Positions 51,953-62,409 of a stretch of DNA of 64,000 bases are shown one piece after another (position 1 is the first letter of the stretch; each line of letters starts with the position of its first letter). The notes under the pieces were generated by a model. That model saw only the letters and a list, made by a program, of their open reading frames with translations, ran no database searches and was not told where the DNA came from. Source of the DNA: an uncultured Parvularculaceae bacterium (GTDB taxonomy: Bacteria; Pseudomonadota; Alphaproteobacteria; Caulobacterales; Parvularculaceae); contig CAMYLZ010000025.1 of assembly GCA_947259375.1 (NCBI GenBank), positions 248,001 through 312,000 on the forward strand, in the 5' to 3' direction. A program made the position numbers and the translations under genes.

Positions 51953-53329
51953 ATGACGGCGCGCGTATTGGTCGTCGATGATCTCGAACCAAACGTCAAA
52001 TTGCTCGAGGCGAAGCTGCGTGCAGAGTATTTCGACGTGCTCGGCGCCTATTCCGGCGAAGAGGCCATCGAACTGGCGGCTAAAGAAAAGCCGGACATTA
52101 TTCTTCTCGACGTGATGATGCCTGGCATGGACGGGTTTGAAACCTGCCGCCGGCTGAAAAGCGACCCTGAAACCATGCATATTCCGGTGGTCATGGTGAC
52201 GGCGCTCGATCAGCAGGCGGATCGTGTGACCGGGCTTGAGGCCGGCGCCGATGATTTTCTGACAAAACCGGTCGAAGATCTGGCGTTGTTCGCGCGCGTT
52301 CGCTCGATGACGCGCCTGAAGATGATGACGGACGAATTGCGCGCGCGCTATGCGACGGGCAAGGATCTCGGCATTGTCGGGCAGATCGACACGGATATCC
52401 GGCCCAGCGAACGCCGTATTTTCATCATTGACGATAATGAAGACCAGGCGGCGCGCATGATCGCCGTGATCGGCGATGACGTTAATGAGGTCATTCACGA
52501 AACCGACCCGGAGGCGGCGCTGGGGCGCGTGCGCGTCGGCGAATTCGATCTCATCCTGGTCAATATGTCGCTGGAAGCGATGGACCCGCTGCGGCTTTGC
52601 TCGTCAATTCGCTCCTTCGAGGAAACCCGCCTGACGCCGATCCTTGCGATCGTTCGCCATGGCGATACCCGCAAGCTGGTGCGCGCGCTCGATATCGGCG
52701 TCAATGATTACGTCACGCGGCCGGTTGACCGGAATGAGCTGACAGCACGGATCACGACGCAGCTTCGGCGCAAGCTTTATGTCGATCAGTTGCGTTCGTC
52801 CTTCCAGGTCAGCCTCGAAATGGCGGTCACGGACCAATTGACCGGCCTTTACAACCGGCGTTACCTCGCCAGTCATCTTTCGGCCATGTTTGATCGCGCC
52901 TGCTGGACCGGTCGGCCGCTGTCGATCATGATCCTTGATATCGACCACTTCAAAACCATCAATGACACGCATGGCCATGATGTCGGCGACAAGGTGTTGA
53001 GGGATTTCGCCGACCGCATATCAAACTCCGTTCGCGGGATCGATCTTGCCTGCCGTTATGGCGGGGAGGAATTCCTGATCGCCATGCCGGATACGGATAT
53101 GGCGTTCGCGGCGGTCGTCGCCGAGCGCCTGCGCTCGGAAGTCGCCGAGCATAAATTCGATGTCCTCAAGGGGCGCGAAAGTCTCGAGGTCACGGTCAGC
53201 ATCGGGCTGGCGTCGACGGAACTCGGGCTCGAAGGCGATTCGGCGCAAAAACTCATCAAGCGCGCGGATGACGCGCTTTATGAGGCGAAATCCGCCGGCC
53301 GCAATCGGGTCATGAACAGCGCCGCGTAG
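51953..53329 (+). CDS. pleD: Diguanylate cyclase response regulator PleD
   Basis: 458 residues in the order REC1 (about 1-120, phospho-Asp in IILLDVMMPGMDG), REC2 (about 160-280, the acceptor replaced by Asn in LILVNMSLEAMD) and GGDEF (about 300-455). The active site is RYGGEEF and the inhibitory I-site RGID lies just before it. A degenerate second receiver is the hallmark of PleD, where it serves dimerisation. It makes c-di-GMP during the swarmer-to-stalked transition. The gene follows divK by 43 bases. Confidence 0.95.
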   Translation: MTARVLVVDDLEPNVKLLEAKLRAEYFDVLGAYSGEEAIELAAKEKPDIILLDVMMPGMDGFETCRRLKSDPETMHIPVVMVTALDQQADRVTGLEAGADDFLTKPVEDLALFARVRSMTRLKMMTDELRARYATGKDLGIVGQIDTDIRPSERRIFIIDDNEDQAARMIAVIGDDVNEVIHETDPEAALGRVRVGEFDLILVNMSLEAMDPLRLCSSIRSFEETRLTPILAIVRHGDTRKLVRALDIGVNDYVTRPVDRNELTARITTQLRRKLYVDQLRSSFQVSLEMAVTDQLTGLYNRRYLASHLSAMFDRACWTGRPLSIMILDIDHFKTINDTHGHDVGDKVLRDFADRISNSVRGIDLACRYGGEEFLIAMPDTDMAFAAVVAERLRSEVAEHKFDVLKGRESLEVTVSIGLASTELGLEGDSAQKLIKRADDALYEAKSAGRNRVMNSAA

Positions 53330-53358
53330 CCCGCCGGGCAACCTGCATTTCCTGAATC

Positions 53359-53385
53359 AAAAAAGCCGCCCTGCGGGACGGCTTT
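53359..53385 (-). terminator. Rho-independent terminator of rpmG
   Basis: On the minus strand a stem of GCCG/CGGC plus further pairs (53365-53382, loop TGCG) is followed by a run of six T (53359-53364). It lies 28 bases after the rpmG stop and can also serve pleD on the other strand. Confidence 0.8.
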
Positions 53386-53413
53386 CGCGTCATCAGCAAG
53401 ATGAGGCTGGATC

Positions 53414-53581
53414 TTACTTGATCTTGCCTTCCTTGAACTCGACATGCTTGCGGGCGACCGGGTCATATTTTTTAAGAACCAGCTTTTCCGTCATCGTACG
53501 GGTGTTCTTTTTCGTGACGTAGAAAAACCCCGTGCCGGCGGTTGAATTCAGCCGGATCTTGACGGTTGTCGGTTTGGCCAT
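53414..53581 (-). CDS. rpmG: Ribosomal protein L33
   Basis: 55 residues from the ATG at 53581 (GGAGCGACCC upstream). The whole chain is bL33: [47 protein letters not shown]. The zinc-type cysteines are absent, as is normal for this class. The order pleD-rpmG (tail-to-tail) is also found in Caulobacter relatives. Confidence 0.96.
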   Translation of the reverse strand: MAKPTTVKIRLNSTAGTGFFYVTKKNTRTMTEKLVLKKYDPVARKHVEFKEGKIK

Positions 53582-53668
53582 GGGTCGCTCCTTCAAGGAC
53601 CAGATACGCGAAAATGAGCGCGGAACATACTCGCCGGCTTACAGGTGTCAAGCGTTTACCGCCAAAAA

Positions 53669-54091
53669 TCAGGCGTCGGCGGAAGGGTCCGCGTCGGGCC
53701 CGGCAAAGCCGTGCATGCCGTTCGCCCATTGCAGGCCGACCATGGCGCCTTTGGTCGCCGGCAAAAGCGCCCAGGTCGAGAGGATGATGACCGGCAGCCA
53801 GAAGGCGAATTGCGTCCACAAGGGCGGATCGAAGAGCTGTTTGACCGCGACGGCGAGGGGAATCGACAGATGGCCGACAATGAAAATGGTCATATAGGGC
53901 GGCGCGTCGTCTGCGCGATGGCCGGAAAAATCGAGGCCGCAATCGCCGCAAGCCTGCGCTGTTTTCACATAACCGGCGAACAGCTTTCCGCGCCCGCATT
54001 TGGGGCATTTGCGCGCCGCGCCGCGCAGCATCGCCGTCAGCCAGCCGGGACCGTCGCGCAATCCGCCAAAGGTTTCGATCCGGTCATTCAT
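53669..54091 (-). CDS. DUF983 membrane protein
   Basis: 140 residues from the ATG at 54091 (a TTG two codons upstream is possible). A Cys4 zinc-ribbon (CPKCGRGKLFAGY, then CGDCGLDFS) precedes two membrane helices (MTIFIVGHLSIPLAVAV and FAFWLPVIILSTWALLPA). This is the DUF983 pattern, widely kept in Alphaproteobacteria, sometimes near cytochrome oxidase genes; the role is unknown. It lies between purB and rpmG on the same strand. Confidence 0.87.
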   Translation of the reverse strand: MNDRIETFGGLRDGPGWLTAMLRGAARKCPKCGRGKLFAGYVKTAQACGDCGLDFSGHRADDAPPYMTIFIVGHLSIPLAVAVKQLFDPPLWTQFAFWLPVIILSTWALLPATKGAMVGLQWANGMHGFAGPDADPSADA

Positions 54092-54112
54092 CGCCAAGCT
54101 GCATAAACGGCC

Positions 54113-55414
54113 CTATCCGAACACCCGGTCGAAAATCACGCCGACATTCTTGGTGTGATAGGAAAGGTCGAACAGGCTTTCGAGCGCCTCCGCCGGCAAC
54201 CGCGCGATGACATCCGCATCGGCTTTGAGATTGTCGAGAAACGCGCCTTCGCCGCGCCAGGCCGGCATGGCGTTGCGCTGAACCAGGCGATAGGCCTCCT
54301 CGCGCGAGGCGCCGGCCTGGGTGAGGGCGAGCAGCACGCGCTGGGAAAAGATCAGCCCGCCGAGCTTGTCCATGTTTTCCTGCATGCGCTCGGGATAGAC
54401 GACCAGGTTCTCGATCACATTGGCGAGCCGGTGCAGCGCGAAATCAAGATGCACGGTCGCATCGGGGCCGATGCCGCGCTCGACGGAGGAATGCGAGATG
54501 TCCCGCTCATGCCAGAGCGCGACATTTTCAAGCGCCGGCGCGGCGCACATGCGCACGAGCCGCGCAAGGCCAGTGAGGTTTTCGGTCAGCACCGGATTGC
54601 GCTTGTGGGGCATGGCGGATGAGCCCTTTTGCCCTTTGGAGAAATATTCCTCCGCTTCAAGCACTTCCGTGCGCTGAAGATGCCGGATCTCCGTGGCGAT
54701 CCGCTCGATCGACGAAGCGATGACCGCAAGGGCGGAAAAATAGGCCGCATGCCGGTCGCGCGGAATGACCTGGGTCGAGACGGGCTCCGGCTTGAGGCCC
54801 ATTTTCTGCGCCACATGCGCTTCAACCGACGGATCTATATTGGCGAAGGTGCCGACCGCGCCCGAAATCGCGCAGACGGCGACTTCCTCGCGGGCGATCT
54901 CAAGCCGGCGCCGGCCGCGTTCGAATTCGGCGTAAAACCCCGCGAGCTTGACGCCAAAGGTCGTCGGCTCGGCGTGAATAGCATGGCTGCGCCCGACGCA
55001 GATCGTGTCTTTATGTTCAAAAGCGCGGGTCTTGAGCGCCGCAAGCACCCGGTCCATGCCGGCAAGCAGCAAATCCGCCGCGCGCGTGAGCTGCACCGAC
55101 AGACAGGTGTCGAGAACATCTGAGGACGTCATGCCCTGATGCACGAAGCGCGCTTCCTCGCCGACGATTTCCGCCAAATGGGTAAGAAAGGCGATGACGT
55201 CGTGTTTGACCTCGCGTTCGATCTCGTCAATGCGCGCCACATCAAATTCGACATCACGCGCTTTTTCCCAGACCTTGGCGGCCGCCTCTTTCGGGATGAC
55301 GCCGAGCTCGGCGACGCGGTCGGCCGCATGCGCTTCGATCTCGAACCAGATTTTATATTTGGTTGCGTCAGTCCAGATCGCCGCCATTTCTGGCCGCGTA
55401 TAGCGAGGAATCAT
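54113..55414 (-). CDS. purB: Adenylosuccinate lyase
   Basis: 433 residues. Fumarase/aspartase superfamily signature GSSAMPHKRNP (about 262-272), the catalytic H of GRSHAIHAEPTTFG, the T-S-S-D-V-L-D-T motif and the conserved loop. It removes fumarate from SAICAR and adenylosuccinate in purine synthesis. The length and sequence fit the B. subtilis-type PurB common in Alphaproteobacteria. A 68-codon membrane gene overlaps its start by four bases. Confidence 0.96.
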   Translation of the reverse strand: MIPRYTRPEMAAIWTDATKYKIWFEIEAHAADRVAELGVIPKEAAAKVWEKARDVEFDVARIDEIEREVKHDVIAFLTHLAEIVGEEARFVHQGMTSSDVLDTCLSVQLTRAADLLLAGMDRVLAALKTRAFEHKDTICVGRSHAIHAEPTTFGVKLAGFYAEFERGRRRLEIAREEVAVCAISGAVGTFANIDPSVEAHVAQKMGLKPEPVSTQVIPRDRHAAYFSALAVIASSIERIATEIRHLQRTEVLEAEEYFSKGQKGSSAMPHKRNPVLTENLTGLARLVRMCAAPALENVALWHERDISHSSVERGIGPDATVHLDFALHRLANVIENLVVYPERMQENMDKLGGLIFSQRVLLALTQAGASREEAYRLVQRNAMPAWRGEGAFLDNLKADADVIARLPAEALESLFDLSYHTKNVGVIFDRVFG

Positions 55415-55617
55415 TCTTGGCTCCGTTCAGGCGCGCGGGCAGGCAAGGCTTCCGCCGCCGGGTCATAATCGGTGTTCAGCGTGCCCATGGCCGGATCGGC
55501 GCCTGTGTGGTCGGGCGGCGTGTCGTCGCCCGCGCCCCAGATCCACCATCCGATGCCCAGCCCAATGCAAAATGCAGTGAACAGGAAGATCCAGATGTGA
55601 GCGGCGAGCCAGAGCAT
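55411..55617 (-). CDS. Small single-pass membrane protein, coupled to purB
   Basis: 68 residues; the ATG at 55617 was chosen as the first start after gltA that leads directly into a hydrophobic helix (LWLAAHIWIFLFTAFCIGLGIGWWIWG). The acidic tail (DTPPDHTGADPAMG) is probably periplasmic or cytoplasmic loop. Its stop overlaps the purB start (ATGA), which suggests translational coupling. No family is recognised. Confidence 0.65.
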   Translation of the reverse strand: MLWLAAHIWIFLFTAFCIGLGIGWWIWGAGDDTPPDHTGADPAMGTLNTDYDPAAEALPARAPERSQE

Positions 55618-55643
55618 GCGTGGCGGCGATCCTTCAATACGCG

Positions 55644-56948
55644 CTAGCGCTGATTGATCGGAACATAATTGCGTTCCGGCGCGCCGGTGTAAATCTGGCG
55701 GGGCCGGCCGATCTTCTGGTTGGGATCTTCGATCATTTCCGACCATTGCGCGATCCAGCCGACAGTGCGCGCCAGCGCGAACAGCACCGTGAACATGTCA
55801 GTCGGGAAGCCGAGCGCGCGCAAGGTGATGCCGGAATAGAAGTCGATATTCGGGTAAAGCCGTTTTTCGACGAAATACGGATCTTCCAGCGCGATCCGCT
55901 CCAGCTCCATAGCGACCTTGAGGAGCGGCTCGTCCTTCACATCCAGCGCATCAAGCACTTCGTGGCAGGCCGCACGCATGACTTTCGCACGCGGATCATA
56001 GTTCTTGTAGACCCGGTGGCCAAAGCCCATCAGGCGGAACGGATCGTTCTTGTCCTTCGCGCGCTTGATGAATTCGGGGATGCGGTCGACCGAGCCGATT
56101 TCCTCAAGCATGTTGAGCGCGGCTTCATTGGCCCCGCCATGCGCCGGACCCCAAAGCGAGGCGATGCCGGCGGCGATGCAGGCGAAGGGATTGGCGCCGG
56201 ATGACCCGGCGAGGCGAACGGTCGAGGTCGATGCGTTCTGCTCGTGATCCATGTGCAGGATGAAGATCTTGTCGAGCGCGCTCGAAAGCACCGGATTGAC
56301 TTCATATTCTTCCGCCTGGACGGCGAAGCACATGCGCATGAAATTCGAGGTGTAATCGAGATCGTTGCGCGGGAATACGAAAGCCTGGCCGGTCGAATAT
56401 TTATAGGCCATGGCGGCGATGGTCGGCATTTTCGCAATCATGCGATGGCTGGCGACGAGGCGCTGCACAGGATCATTGATGTCGGTCGAGTCGTGATAGA
56501 ACGCCGACAGCGCGCCAACGACGCCGACCATGATCGCCATCGGGTGGGCGTCGCGGCGGAAGCCGTTATAAAAATGCTTGAGCTGCTCATGCACCATGGT
56601 GTGCATGGTGATGGACCGGTCGAATTTCGCCTTGTCTTCCTTGCTCGGCAGTTCGCCATTCAGCAGGAGATAAGCGACTTCGATGAAATTGGAACTCTCG
56701 GCGAGTTGGTCAATCGGGTAGCCGCGATAAAGAAGCACCCCTTCGTCGCCGTCGATATAGGTGATTTTCGATTCGCAACTTGCCGTAGATGTGAAGCCGG
56801 GATCGAAGGTGAAGGCGCCGGTTTGTTTGTAAAGCGAGCGGATATCGACCACGTCGGGCCCGTGGGTAGCGCCAAAAATCGGGAATTCAGCAGTCTTGCC
56901 GTTCACCTGAAGTGTGGCTGTATCCTTTTGGTTTAAAACACTTTTCAT
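55644..56948 (-). CDS. gltA: Citrate synthase
   Basis: 434 residues. The catalytic residues are in [16 protein letters not shown] (His), [15 protein letters not shown] (His) and YPNIDFYSG (Asp). This is the long, hexameric, Gram-negative type II enzyme, likely inhibited by NADH. It condenses acetyl-CoA and oxaloacetate in the TCA cycle. gltX and comEC lie next to it, the usual order in the class. The leader between gltX and gltA is 85 bases. Confidence 0.97.
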   Translation of the reverse strand: MKSVLNQKDTATLQVNGKTAEFPIFGATHGPDVVDIRSLYKQTGAFTFDPGFTSTASCESKITYIDGDEGVLLYRGYPIDQLAESSNFIEVAYLLLNGELPSKEDKAKFDRSITMHTMVHEQLKHFYNGFRRDAHPMAIMVGVVGALSAFYHDSTDINDPVQRLVASHRMIAKMPTIAAMAYKYSTGQAFVFPRNDLDYTSNFMRMCFAVQAEEYEVNPVLSSALDKIFILHMDHEQNASTSTVRLAGSSGANPFACIAAGIASLWGPAHGGANEAALNMLEEIGSVDRIPEFIKRAKDKNDPFRLMGFGHRVYKNYDPRAKVMRAACHEVLDALDVKDEPLLKVAMELERIALEDPYFVEKRLYPNIDFYSGITLRALGFPTDMFTVLFALARTVGWIAQWSEMIEDPNQKIGRPRQIYTGAPERNYVPINQR

Positions 56949-57033
56949 AAAACTTGCCCTTAGTTTTGCAGCGCGTCAACGCTTGTTGCGGCGCACACTA
57001 CCCAGTTTAATACGGTGTTTCCAGTCCCGGCCC

Positions 57034-58464
57034 TCAGCCGGCCTGATCGGCTAGTCGGGCGAGCGATTCGGTTTTGCCCAGTGCATATAACACTTCGCCA
57101 AGACCGGACGAAGGCCGTCCGGCGGTCAGCGCTGCGCGGGCCGGTTGGCCGACCGCGCCGAAGCCGACATTCTTCGCCTCGGCGAAAGCTTTGAGCGCAT
57201 CGTCGAGCGCCGCCGGCGCGCCCCAGTCGGAGACGTCGGAAAGCGCCGCGGCAAGATCCGCGATCATCGCGCGCGCACCTTCTTTCTTTAGCGGCTTGGC
57301 GGCCTTGCCTTCGATCGTCAGGGGACGTTGCAGAAAGAGGAATTGCGCGGCCTCGACAGCGTCAGAGAGCGTCGCGCAACGGGTTTTTAGCGAGGCCGCG
57401 GCGCGGGCAAAGCGCGCGCGGTTCTCGTCATCGAGTTCTGTTCCGGCGGCTTCGACAAACGGCGCCGCGAGACTTGCAAAAGTCTCATCCGTCAGCGTAC
57501 CGACATAATGACTGTTGACGTGATTGAGCTTGTCGAGGTCGAGCCGCGCCGGCGCCTTGTTGACGCCCTCAAGACCGAACACCTCCTTGGCGCGCGTAAA
57601 AGGAATGATTTCCTCATCGCCATGGGCCCAGCCGAGGCGCAACAGGTAATTGGCGAGACCTTCGGGCAAATAGCCCTGATCGCGATAGGCCTCGACCCCA
57701 AGCGCGCCATGGCGCTTTGAAAGCTTGGCGCCGTCGGACCCGTGGATTAGCGGCACATGCGCAAAGACCGGCGCCGGCCAGCCGAGCGCAGCATAGATCT
57801 GCTGCTGGCGAGCAGCGTTGTTCAAATGATCATCGCCGCGGATCACATGGGTGACGCCCATATCATGATCGTCGACGACAACGGCGAGATTGTAAGTCGG
57901 CCCGCCATCGCTGCGCAGGATGATGAGATCGTCCAGCGCCGAATTCGGGAAGGCGACGCGGCCCTGAATAGCGTCCTCAATAACCGTCTCGCCCTCGCGC
58001 GGCGCCTTGAAACGGAAGGTGTGCGGCGCATCTTTAGGCGCGCTTTCGGGGTCGGCCTCCCGCCATGGGCTTTCAAAGCGCACATTGTCCGCCTTGGCCT
58101 TATCGCGGGCGACGGCCAGCTCTTCGGGCTTGAGATAACAGCGATAGGCCTTGCCCTGATCGAGCAGCGCCTCGGCGATTTCCACATGCCGTTCGCGCTG
58201 CGCATATTGGGAAACCGGCGCGCCGTCCCAGTCGAGGCCGAGCCATTTGAGCCCGTCAATGATCGCCTCGACGGCCGCCTCGCTGTGCCGCGCCCGGTCC
58301 GTATCTTCGATCCGCAGCAGGAACTTGCCGCCACGCCCGCGCGCGAAAAGCCAGTTGAAAAGCGCAGTGCGCGCGCCGCCAATATGCAGATAGCCCGTGG
58401 GCGAGGGTGCGAAACGGGTGACGACAGGGGCGGGCGATTGGCGGTCTTCAGGCATGGGTTCCAT
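57034..58464 (-). CDS. gltX: Glutamyl-tRNA synthetase
   Basis: 476 residues (ATG at 58464; 58455 is an alternative). Class I signatures: FAPSPTGYLHIGGARTALFNW (HIGH motif as HIGG) and KLSKRHGA (KMSKS). Anticodon-binding region in the C-terminal third. No second gltX is in the window. It charges tRNA-Glu, and tRNA-Gln first with glutamate if GatCAB is present. It is divergent from comEC. Confidence 0.96.
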   Translation of the reverse strand: MEPMPEDRQSPAPVVTRFAPSPTGYLHIGGARTALFNWLFARGRGGKFLLRIEDTDRARHSEAAVEAIIDGLKWLGLDWDGAPVSQYAQRERHVEIAEALLDQGKAYRCYLKPEELAVARDKAKADNVRFESPWREADPESAPKDAPHTFRFKAPREGETVIEDAIQGRVAFPNSALDDLIILRSDGGPTYNLAVVVDDHDMGVTHVIRGDDHLNNAARQQQIYAALGWPAPVFAHVPLIHGSDGAKLSKRHGALGVEAYRDQGYLPEGLANYLLRLGWAHGDEEIIPFTRAKEVFGLEGVNKAPARLDLDKLNHVNSHYVGTLTDETFASLAAPFVEAAGTELDDENRARFARAAASLKTRCATLSDAVEAAQFLFLQRPLTIEGKAAKPLKKEGARAMIADLAAALSDVSDWGAPAALDDALKAFAEAKNVGFGAVGQPARAALTAGRPSSGLGEVLYALGKTESLARLADQAG

Positions 58465-58584
58465 TTCGGCTGATGGCGAGGGGCGTTTGACCCGTCGGGA
58501 TTTGCGTGGGAGGCTCTTGTAGCCTCGCGGCGCGAGATAGCACGAGAACTTCCCCGGCGCCTATGCCCCGACCTGGATTGGCGA

Positions 58585-60756
58585 ATGACGGTTGAGACCG
58601 CAAGCGACCCGGCGCCGGCGCGCGGCGCGCGCGATGGGCCGCTATTTGGGCGCTCGCCGGCGCGCATTCTTTTTCTCGCCAGACAATATCTTGCCGATTG
58701 GGCGGATGCGGATCTGAAAAGGCTTTCTTTATGGGCGCCGGTGGCGATCGCCCTCGGCGCGGGCGCGTATTTCGGCCTCAAAAGCGAGCCGCCGCCGGCT
58801 CCCGCCTTGATGGTTATGATTGCGGCGATGTTCGCGGCGGCATGGCCGGGCCGGCTTCGCCCGGCAGCGCTGGCGGTTATGTTCGCCGCGCTTGGTTTTG
58901 CCGCCGCGGATTTTCGCACGGCGCAGATCGCGGCGCCGCAGCTCTGGCGCGACCTTGGCATCGTTGAGACCACGGGCCGGCTGATCGCAGTGGAGCAAAG
59001 CCCCGAGCGGCGGCGTTTCGTTATCGCGGTGCATTCGATTGACGGGGTTGATCGCGACCAGTTGCCCGCCCGCGCGCGCATCACCTGGCGGGGGAAAGGC
59101 TTTGATGCGGCGCCTGGCGATGTGATCTCGATCCGGGCGGGGCTTTCGCCGCCGCCGCCGCCGGCCGCGCCCGGCGCCTTTGATTACGCGCGCCAGCTTT
59201 ATTTCGAGCGGATTGGCGCGGTCGGCTTTGCGGTGACGGCGCCGGCGGTCATTTCGAGCGGCGATGCGCCGGGCGGAACCTTCGCCGCGCGCATGGAAAG
59301 GCTGCGCATCGGGCTGTTCAACCGCATCACCGCGGCCGCGCCCGGCGAGGGCGGGGCGATCCTCGCGGCGATCGTCACCGGCAAGCGCGACGCCATCGCC
59401 GAGGAAACCGAAAACGCGCTGCGCGATGCGGGGCTTGCGCATCTTCTCGCCATATCCGGCCTGCATATGGGGCTTGCGACCGGCATTGTCTTTTTCGTCA
59501 TCCGTTTTGCCATGGCGGCGATCGAACCGGCGGCGTTGCGTTACCCGGTCAAGAAATGGGCGGCGGCGGCGGCGCTGACCGCAGGGCTGTTTTATCTTGT
59601 TTTATCCGGGGGCGGATGGTCGGCGCGGCGCGCTTTCGTGATGACCGGCATCATGTTCGCGGCGATCCTGGTCGACCGGCGCGCGCTTTCTTTGCGCAAT
59701 GTCGCCATCGCGGCGGCGTTCATCCTGCTGACGACGCCCGAAGCGTTGTTTCACCCCGGTTTCCAGATGTCGTTCGCGGCGGTGACAGCGTTGATCGGCG
59801 CTTATGAATGGGCGAGCCGACGAGCGCGCCCGGATCGCAGTTTCGCCTGGGCCGCGCGCCTCAAATCTTACGCTGTCGGCCTTGCTTTCACGGATGTGAT
59901 CGCGGCGCTGGCGACCGCGCCTTACGCGCTGTTTCACTTCAACCGCGTCGCGATTTATTCCCTGCCGGCGAATATGGCGGCGATGCCGCTCATGGGCTTG
60001 TGGATCGCGCCCATGGCGATCATCGCCTTGGCGCTGGCGCCGCTTGGCCTTGACGGCTGGGCGTGGCGGGCGAGCGCTGGCGGCATGGACTTTATTCTCG
60101 CCATCGCCTCCGGCGTTGCCGCCTGGCCGGGCGCGGTGTCGATCACCGCGCAATGGCCGCTGGCCGCGATGCTGGCGCTGACATTCGGCGGCTTGTGGTT
60201 GTGCCTGTCGGCGGCGCCCTGGCGGCTCGCCGGGCTCGCTGCGATCCCGGCGGCGATGATCATGGTGGCGCATATGCGCCAGCCGGATTTATTCATTGCG
60301 GCGGACGGGCTTAATGCCGGCGTGGTCGCCGTCACGCCGGAGGGCGAAGAAACGCTGATCGCTTTTAATGAACGGCGCGGAAAATTCGCCGCGCAAATCT
60401 GGAAAGAAACGGTCGGCTTCGAACCGCTTGCGGCGCCGACAATCCCCATGCTGAACATTTATGATTGCGATGCGGGCGGCTGCGTCGGGGCGCTTGGCGA
60501 GAGCGGGGTTCGCGCGGCGTTCATCCGAACGCGCGCCCGGCTCGCCGAGGATTGCGCGCGGGCCGAACTTGTGGTCGCGTTCTTTCCGGTGAGCGGCGCG
60601 GATTGGCGGGTTTGCAAAGCCGTGCTCATCGACCGCCGCGCGGTCTGGCGGCGCGGCGCCCATTCGGTCCGCGTGAGCGAGAGCGGCGCGCTCATCGTCC
60701 ATACGGCGCGCGAGTTTCGCGGCGCGCGGCCTTGGACGGGGGACGCGGATCAGTAG
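58585..60756 (+). CDS. comEC: ComEC/Rec2-family DNA uptake channel protein
   Basis: 723 residues starting with ATG at 58585. An N-terminal DUF4131 OB-like part (about 60-200) follows two helices; the competence domain (about 230-490) holds [18 protein letters not shown] and the [17 protein letters not shown] helices. The C-terminal 200 residues lack the HxHxDH metallo-beta-lactamase motif found in Bacillus ComEC. Alphaproteobacterial forms often lack it. It imports single-stranded DNA during natural transformation. The gene ends seven bases into the convergent lexA end. Confidence 0.9.
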   Translation: MTVETASDPAPARGARDGPLFGRSPARILFLARQYLADWADADLKRLSLWAPVAIALGAGAYFGLKSEPPPAPALMVMIAAMFAAAWPGRLRPAALAVMFAALGFAAADFRTAQIAAPQLWRDLGIVETTGRLIAVEQSPERRRFVIAVHSIDGVDRDQLPARARITWRGKGFDAAPGDVISIRAGLSPPPPPAAPGAFDYARQLYFERIGAVGFAVTAPAVISSGDAPGGTFAARMERLRIGLFNRITAAAPGEGGAILAAIVTGKRDAIAEETENALRDAGLAHLLAISGLHMGLATGIVFFVIRFAMAAIEPAALRYPVKKWAAAAALTAGLFYLVLSGGGWSARRAFVMTGIMFAAILVDRRALSLRNVAIAAAFILLTTPEALFHPGFQMSFAAVTALIGAYEWASRRARPDRSFAWAARLKSYAVGLAFTDVIAALATAPYALFHFNRVAIYSLPANMAAMPLMGLWIAPMAIIALALAPLGLDGWAWRASAGGMDFILAIASGVAAWPGAVSITAQWPLAAMLALTFGGLWLCLSAAPWRLAGLAAIPAAMIMVAHMRQPDLFIAADGLNAGVVAVTPEGEETLIAFNERRGKFAAQIWKETVGFEPLAAPTIPMLNIYDCDAGGCVGALGESGVRAAFIRTRARLAEDCARAELVVAFFPVSGADWRVCKAVLIDRRAVWRRGAHSVRVSESGALIVHTAREFRGARPWTGDADQ

Positions 60757-61472
60757 CGCCGCATCAACCCGACGAGCCGTCCCTGAACCGCGACGCGATC
60801 AGGGCCGTAAATGCGGGTCTCATAGGCGGGGTTCGCCGCTTCGAGCGCGATCGATGCGCCTTTTTTGCGCAGCCGCTTCAAGGTCGCTTCTTCATCATCG
60901 ACCAGCGCCACGACAATCGCGCCGTTCTCCGCATCCTTGCAACGCTTGATGATGACGTAATCGCCGTCGTGAATGCCGGCATTGATCATCGAATCGCCCT
61001 GCACCTCGAGCACGTAATGATCGCCCTTGCCGATCAGCGCATCGGGCGCGTTCAGCCGGTCCACCTCGTGCTGGATCGCTTCGATGGGCGTGCCCGCCGC
61101 GATCCGCCCGAGCACCGGCAGGCCGATATCCGAAGCGCTGCTCGGCGCCGCGAGCCGGGGGCTCGGCCCTTGCGCGCCGGTGCGGCCGCGTTTGAAGTCG
61201 GCGCTGACCACCGAGGATTTCGAAGTTGCGCCGGCTTTCGTCGCCCCGGCCTGGGCGCCTTCGGGCAGGCGCAAGACCTCCAGCGCACGGGCGCGATGCG
61301 GCAGGCGGCGGATAAAGCCGCGTTCTTCAAGCGCGGTAATCAGCCGGTGAATGCCGGATTTTGAACGCAGATCGAGCGCTTCCTTCATTTCGTCGAAAGA
61401 AGGGGAAACCCCGGTCTCGGCGATCCGATCATTGATGAAGATCAGGAGTTCATGCTGCTTTTTGGTTAGCAT
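60750..61472 (-). CDS. lexA: SOS repressor LexA
   Basis: 240 residues from the ATG at 61472 (GGAGG five bases upstream). N-terminal winged helix ([13 protein letters not shown]...[25 protein letters not shown]), a linker, then the S24 protease domain: self-cleavage site A126-G127 in GRIAAGTP, S161 in GDSMINAG and K199 in ATLKRL. It represses DNA repair genes until RecA filaments trigger self-cleavage. The box at 61574 lies 102 bases upstream, so autoregulation is likely. Confidence 0.96.
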   Translation of the reverse strand: MLTKKQHELLIFINDRIAETGVSPSFDEMKEALDLRSKSGIHRLITALEERGFIRRLPHRARALEVLRLPEGAQAGATKAGATSKSSVVSADFKRGRTGAQGPSPRLAAPSSASDIGLPVLGRIAAGTPIEAIQHEVDRLNAPDALIGKGDHYVLEVQGDSMINAGIHDGDYVIIKRCKDAENGAIVVALVDDEEATLKRLRKKGASIALEAANPAYETRIYGPDRVAVQGRLVGLMRRY

Positions 61473-61573
61473 TTCTGCCTCCGGGCTTCGCGTTTCGATT
61501 GAAAATCGCGCTTCTGCGTCAATGCAGAGCTGTTTGCGCGTCCGAAACGACAAAAGAACAAAACGACAACGAT

Positions 61574-61588
61574 GTTCTATGGTTGTTC
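61574..61588. promoter_or_regulatory. LexA box (GTTC-N7-GTTC)
   Basis: GTTCTATGGTTGTTC matches the alphaproteobacterial LexA operator exactly. It lies in the 139-base trpC-lexA spacer, upstream of lexA. Eighteen bases away, GAACAAAACGACAAC (61556-61570) is a weaker second site in the opposite sense (one half-site base off). Confidence 0.8.
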
Positions 61589-61611
61589 TTTTCGCCCGTC
61601 AACTCCTGCCT

Positions 61612-62409
61612 TTAAATCGCGCAATCGGAGAATAAAAGCGCGCGGGTGGCAGCCTGCACGTCCGTCTGGCGCATCAGGCTTTCACCGACGAGAAACGCTT
61701 TCGCGCCATAGCCGGTCAGGGTGGCGAGGTCGGAATTTGCGGCGATGCCGCTTTCCGAAACGAGCAGCGCGGCGGCGGGGGCGCGCTCGGCAAGATCGCG
61801 CGTCACCTTAAGCGAGGTCTCAAACGTCGCCAGATTGCGATTATTTATGCCGATAAGATCAGCGCCCAGCTCAACCGCGCGGTCCATTTCATCGGCGTTA
61901 TGGGTTTCGACCAGCGCATCCATGCCCCAGCGGGCCGCCTCGGCGAGCAATTCCGCCGCCTGCGTGTCCGAAAGGCAAGCCATGATCAGCAAAATGCAAT
62001 CCGCGCCCCAGGCCCGCGCTTCGGCGGCTTGATAAGGGTCGATCATGAAATCCTTGCGCAGCGCCGGCAGGCTCGTCGCCTTGCGCGCCGCGATGAGATA
62101 TTCAGGCGCGCCCTGAAAGCTGGGGGCGTCCGTCAGCACTGAAAGGCACGCCGCGCCGCCGGCCTCGTAAGCGCGGGCGATGGCGGCGGGGTCGAAATCG
62201 ACGCGGATGAGCCCTTTTGACGGGCTCGCTTTTTTCACCTCGGCGATCAGCGCATAGCCGGTCTCCGCCCTTGCGGCGAGAGCGGCGCGAAAGCCGCGCG
62301 GGGGCGCGCTTTCGCTCGCCATGGTTTCAATGTCGGCCGGCGGCGCTTTTGTTTTCGCTGCCGTGACTTCGGATTTCTTGTAAGCGATGATGTCGTCGAG
62401 AATGGTCAT
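61612..62409 (-). CDS. trpC: Indole-3-glycerol-phosphate synthase
   Basis: 265 residues. TIM-barrel motifs: [30 protein letters not shown] (catalytic Lys), [33 protein letters not shown] and [12 protein letters not shown]. It makes indole-3-glycerol phosphate in tryptophan synthesis. The start overlaps the trpD stop by four bases. There is no fusion to TrpF. Confidence 0.96.
   Translation of the reverse strand: MTILDDIIAYKKSEVTAAKTKAPPADIETMASESAPPRGFRAALAARAETGYALIAEVKKASPSKGLIRVDFDPAAIARAYEAGGAACLSVLTDAPSFQGAPEYLIAARKATSLPALRKDFMIDPYQAAEARAWGADCILLIMACLSDTQAAELLAEAARWGMDALVETHNADEMDRAVELGADLIGINNRNLATFETSLKVTRDLAERAPAAALLVSESGIAANSDLATLTGYGAKAFLVGESLMRQTDVQAATRALLFSDCAI

Noticed and set aside
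60295-60756. ComEC C-terminus as a truncated or broken metallo-beta-lactamase domain
   Set aside because: The region reads smoothly to a normal stop and forms without this domain are usual in the class, so there is no sign of recent damage.
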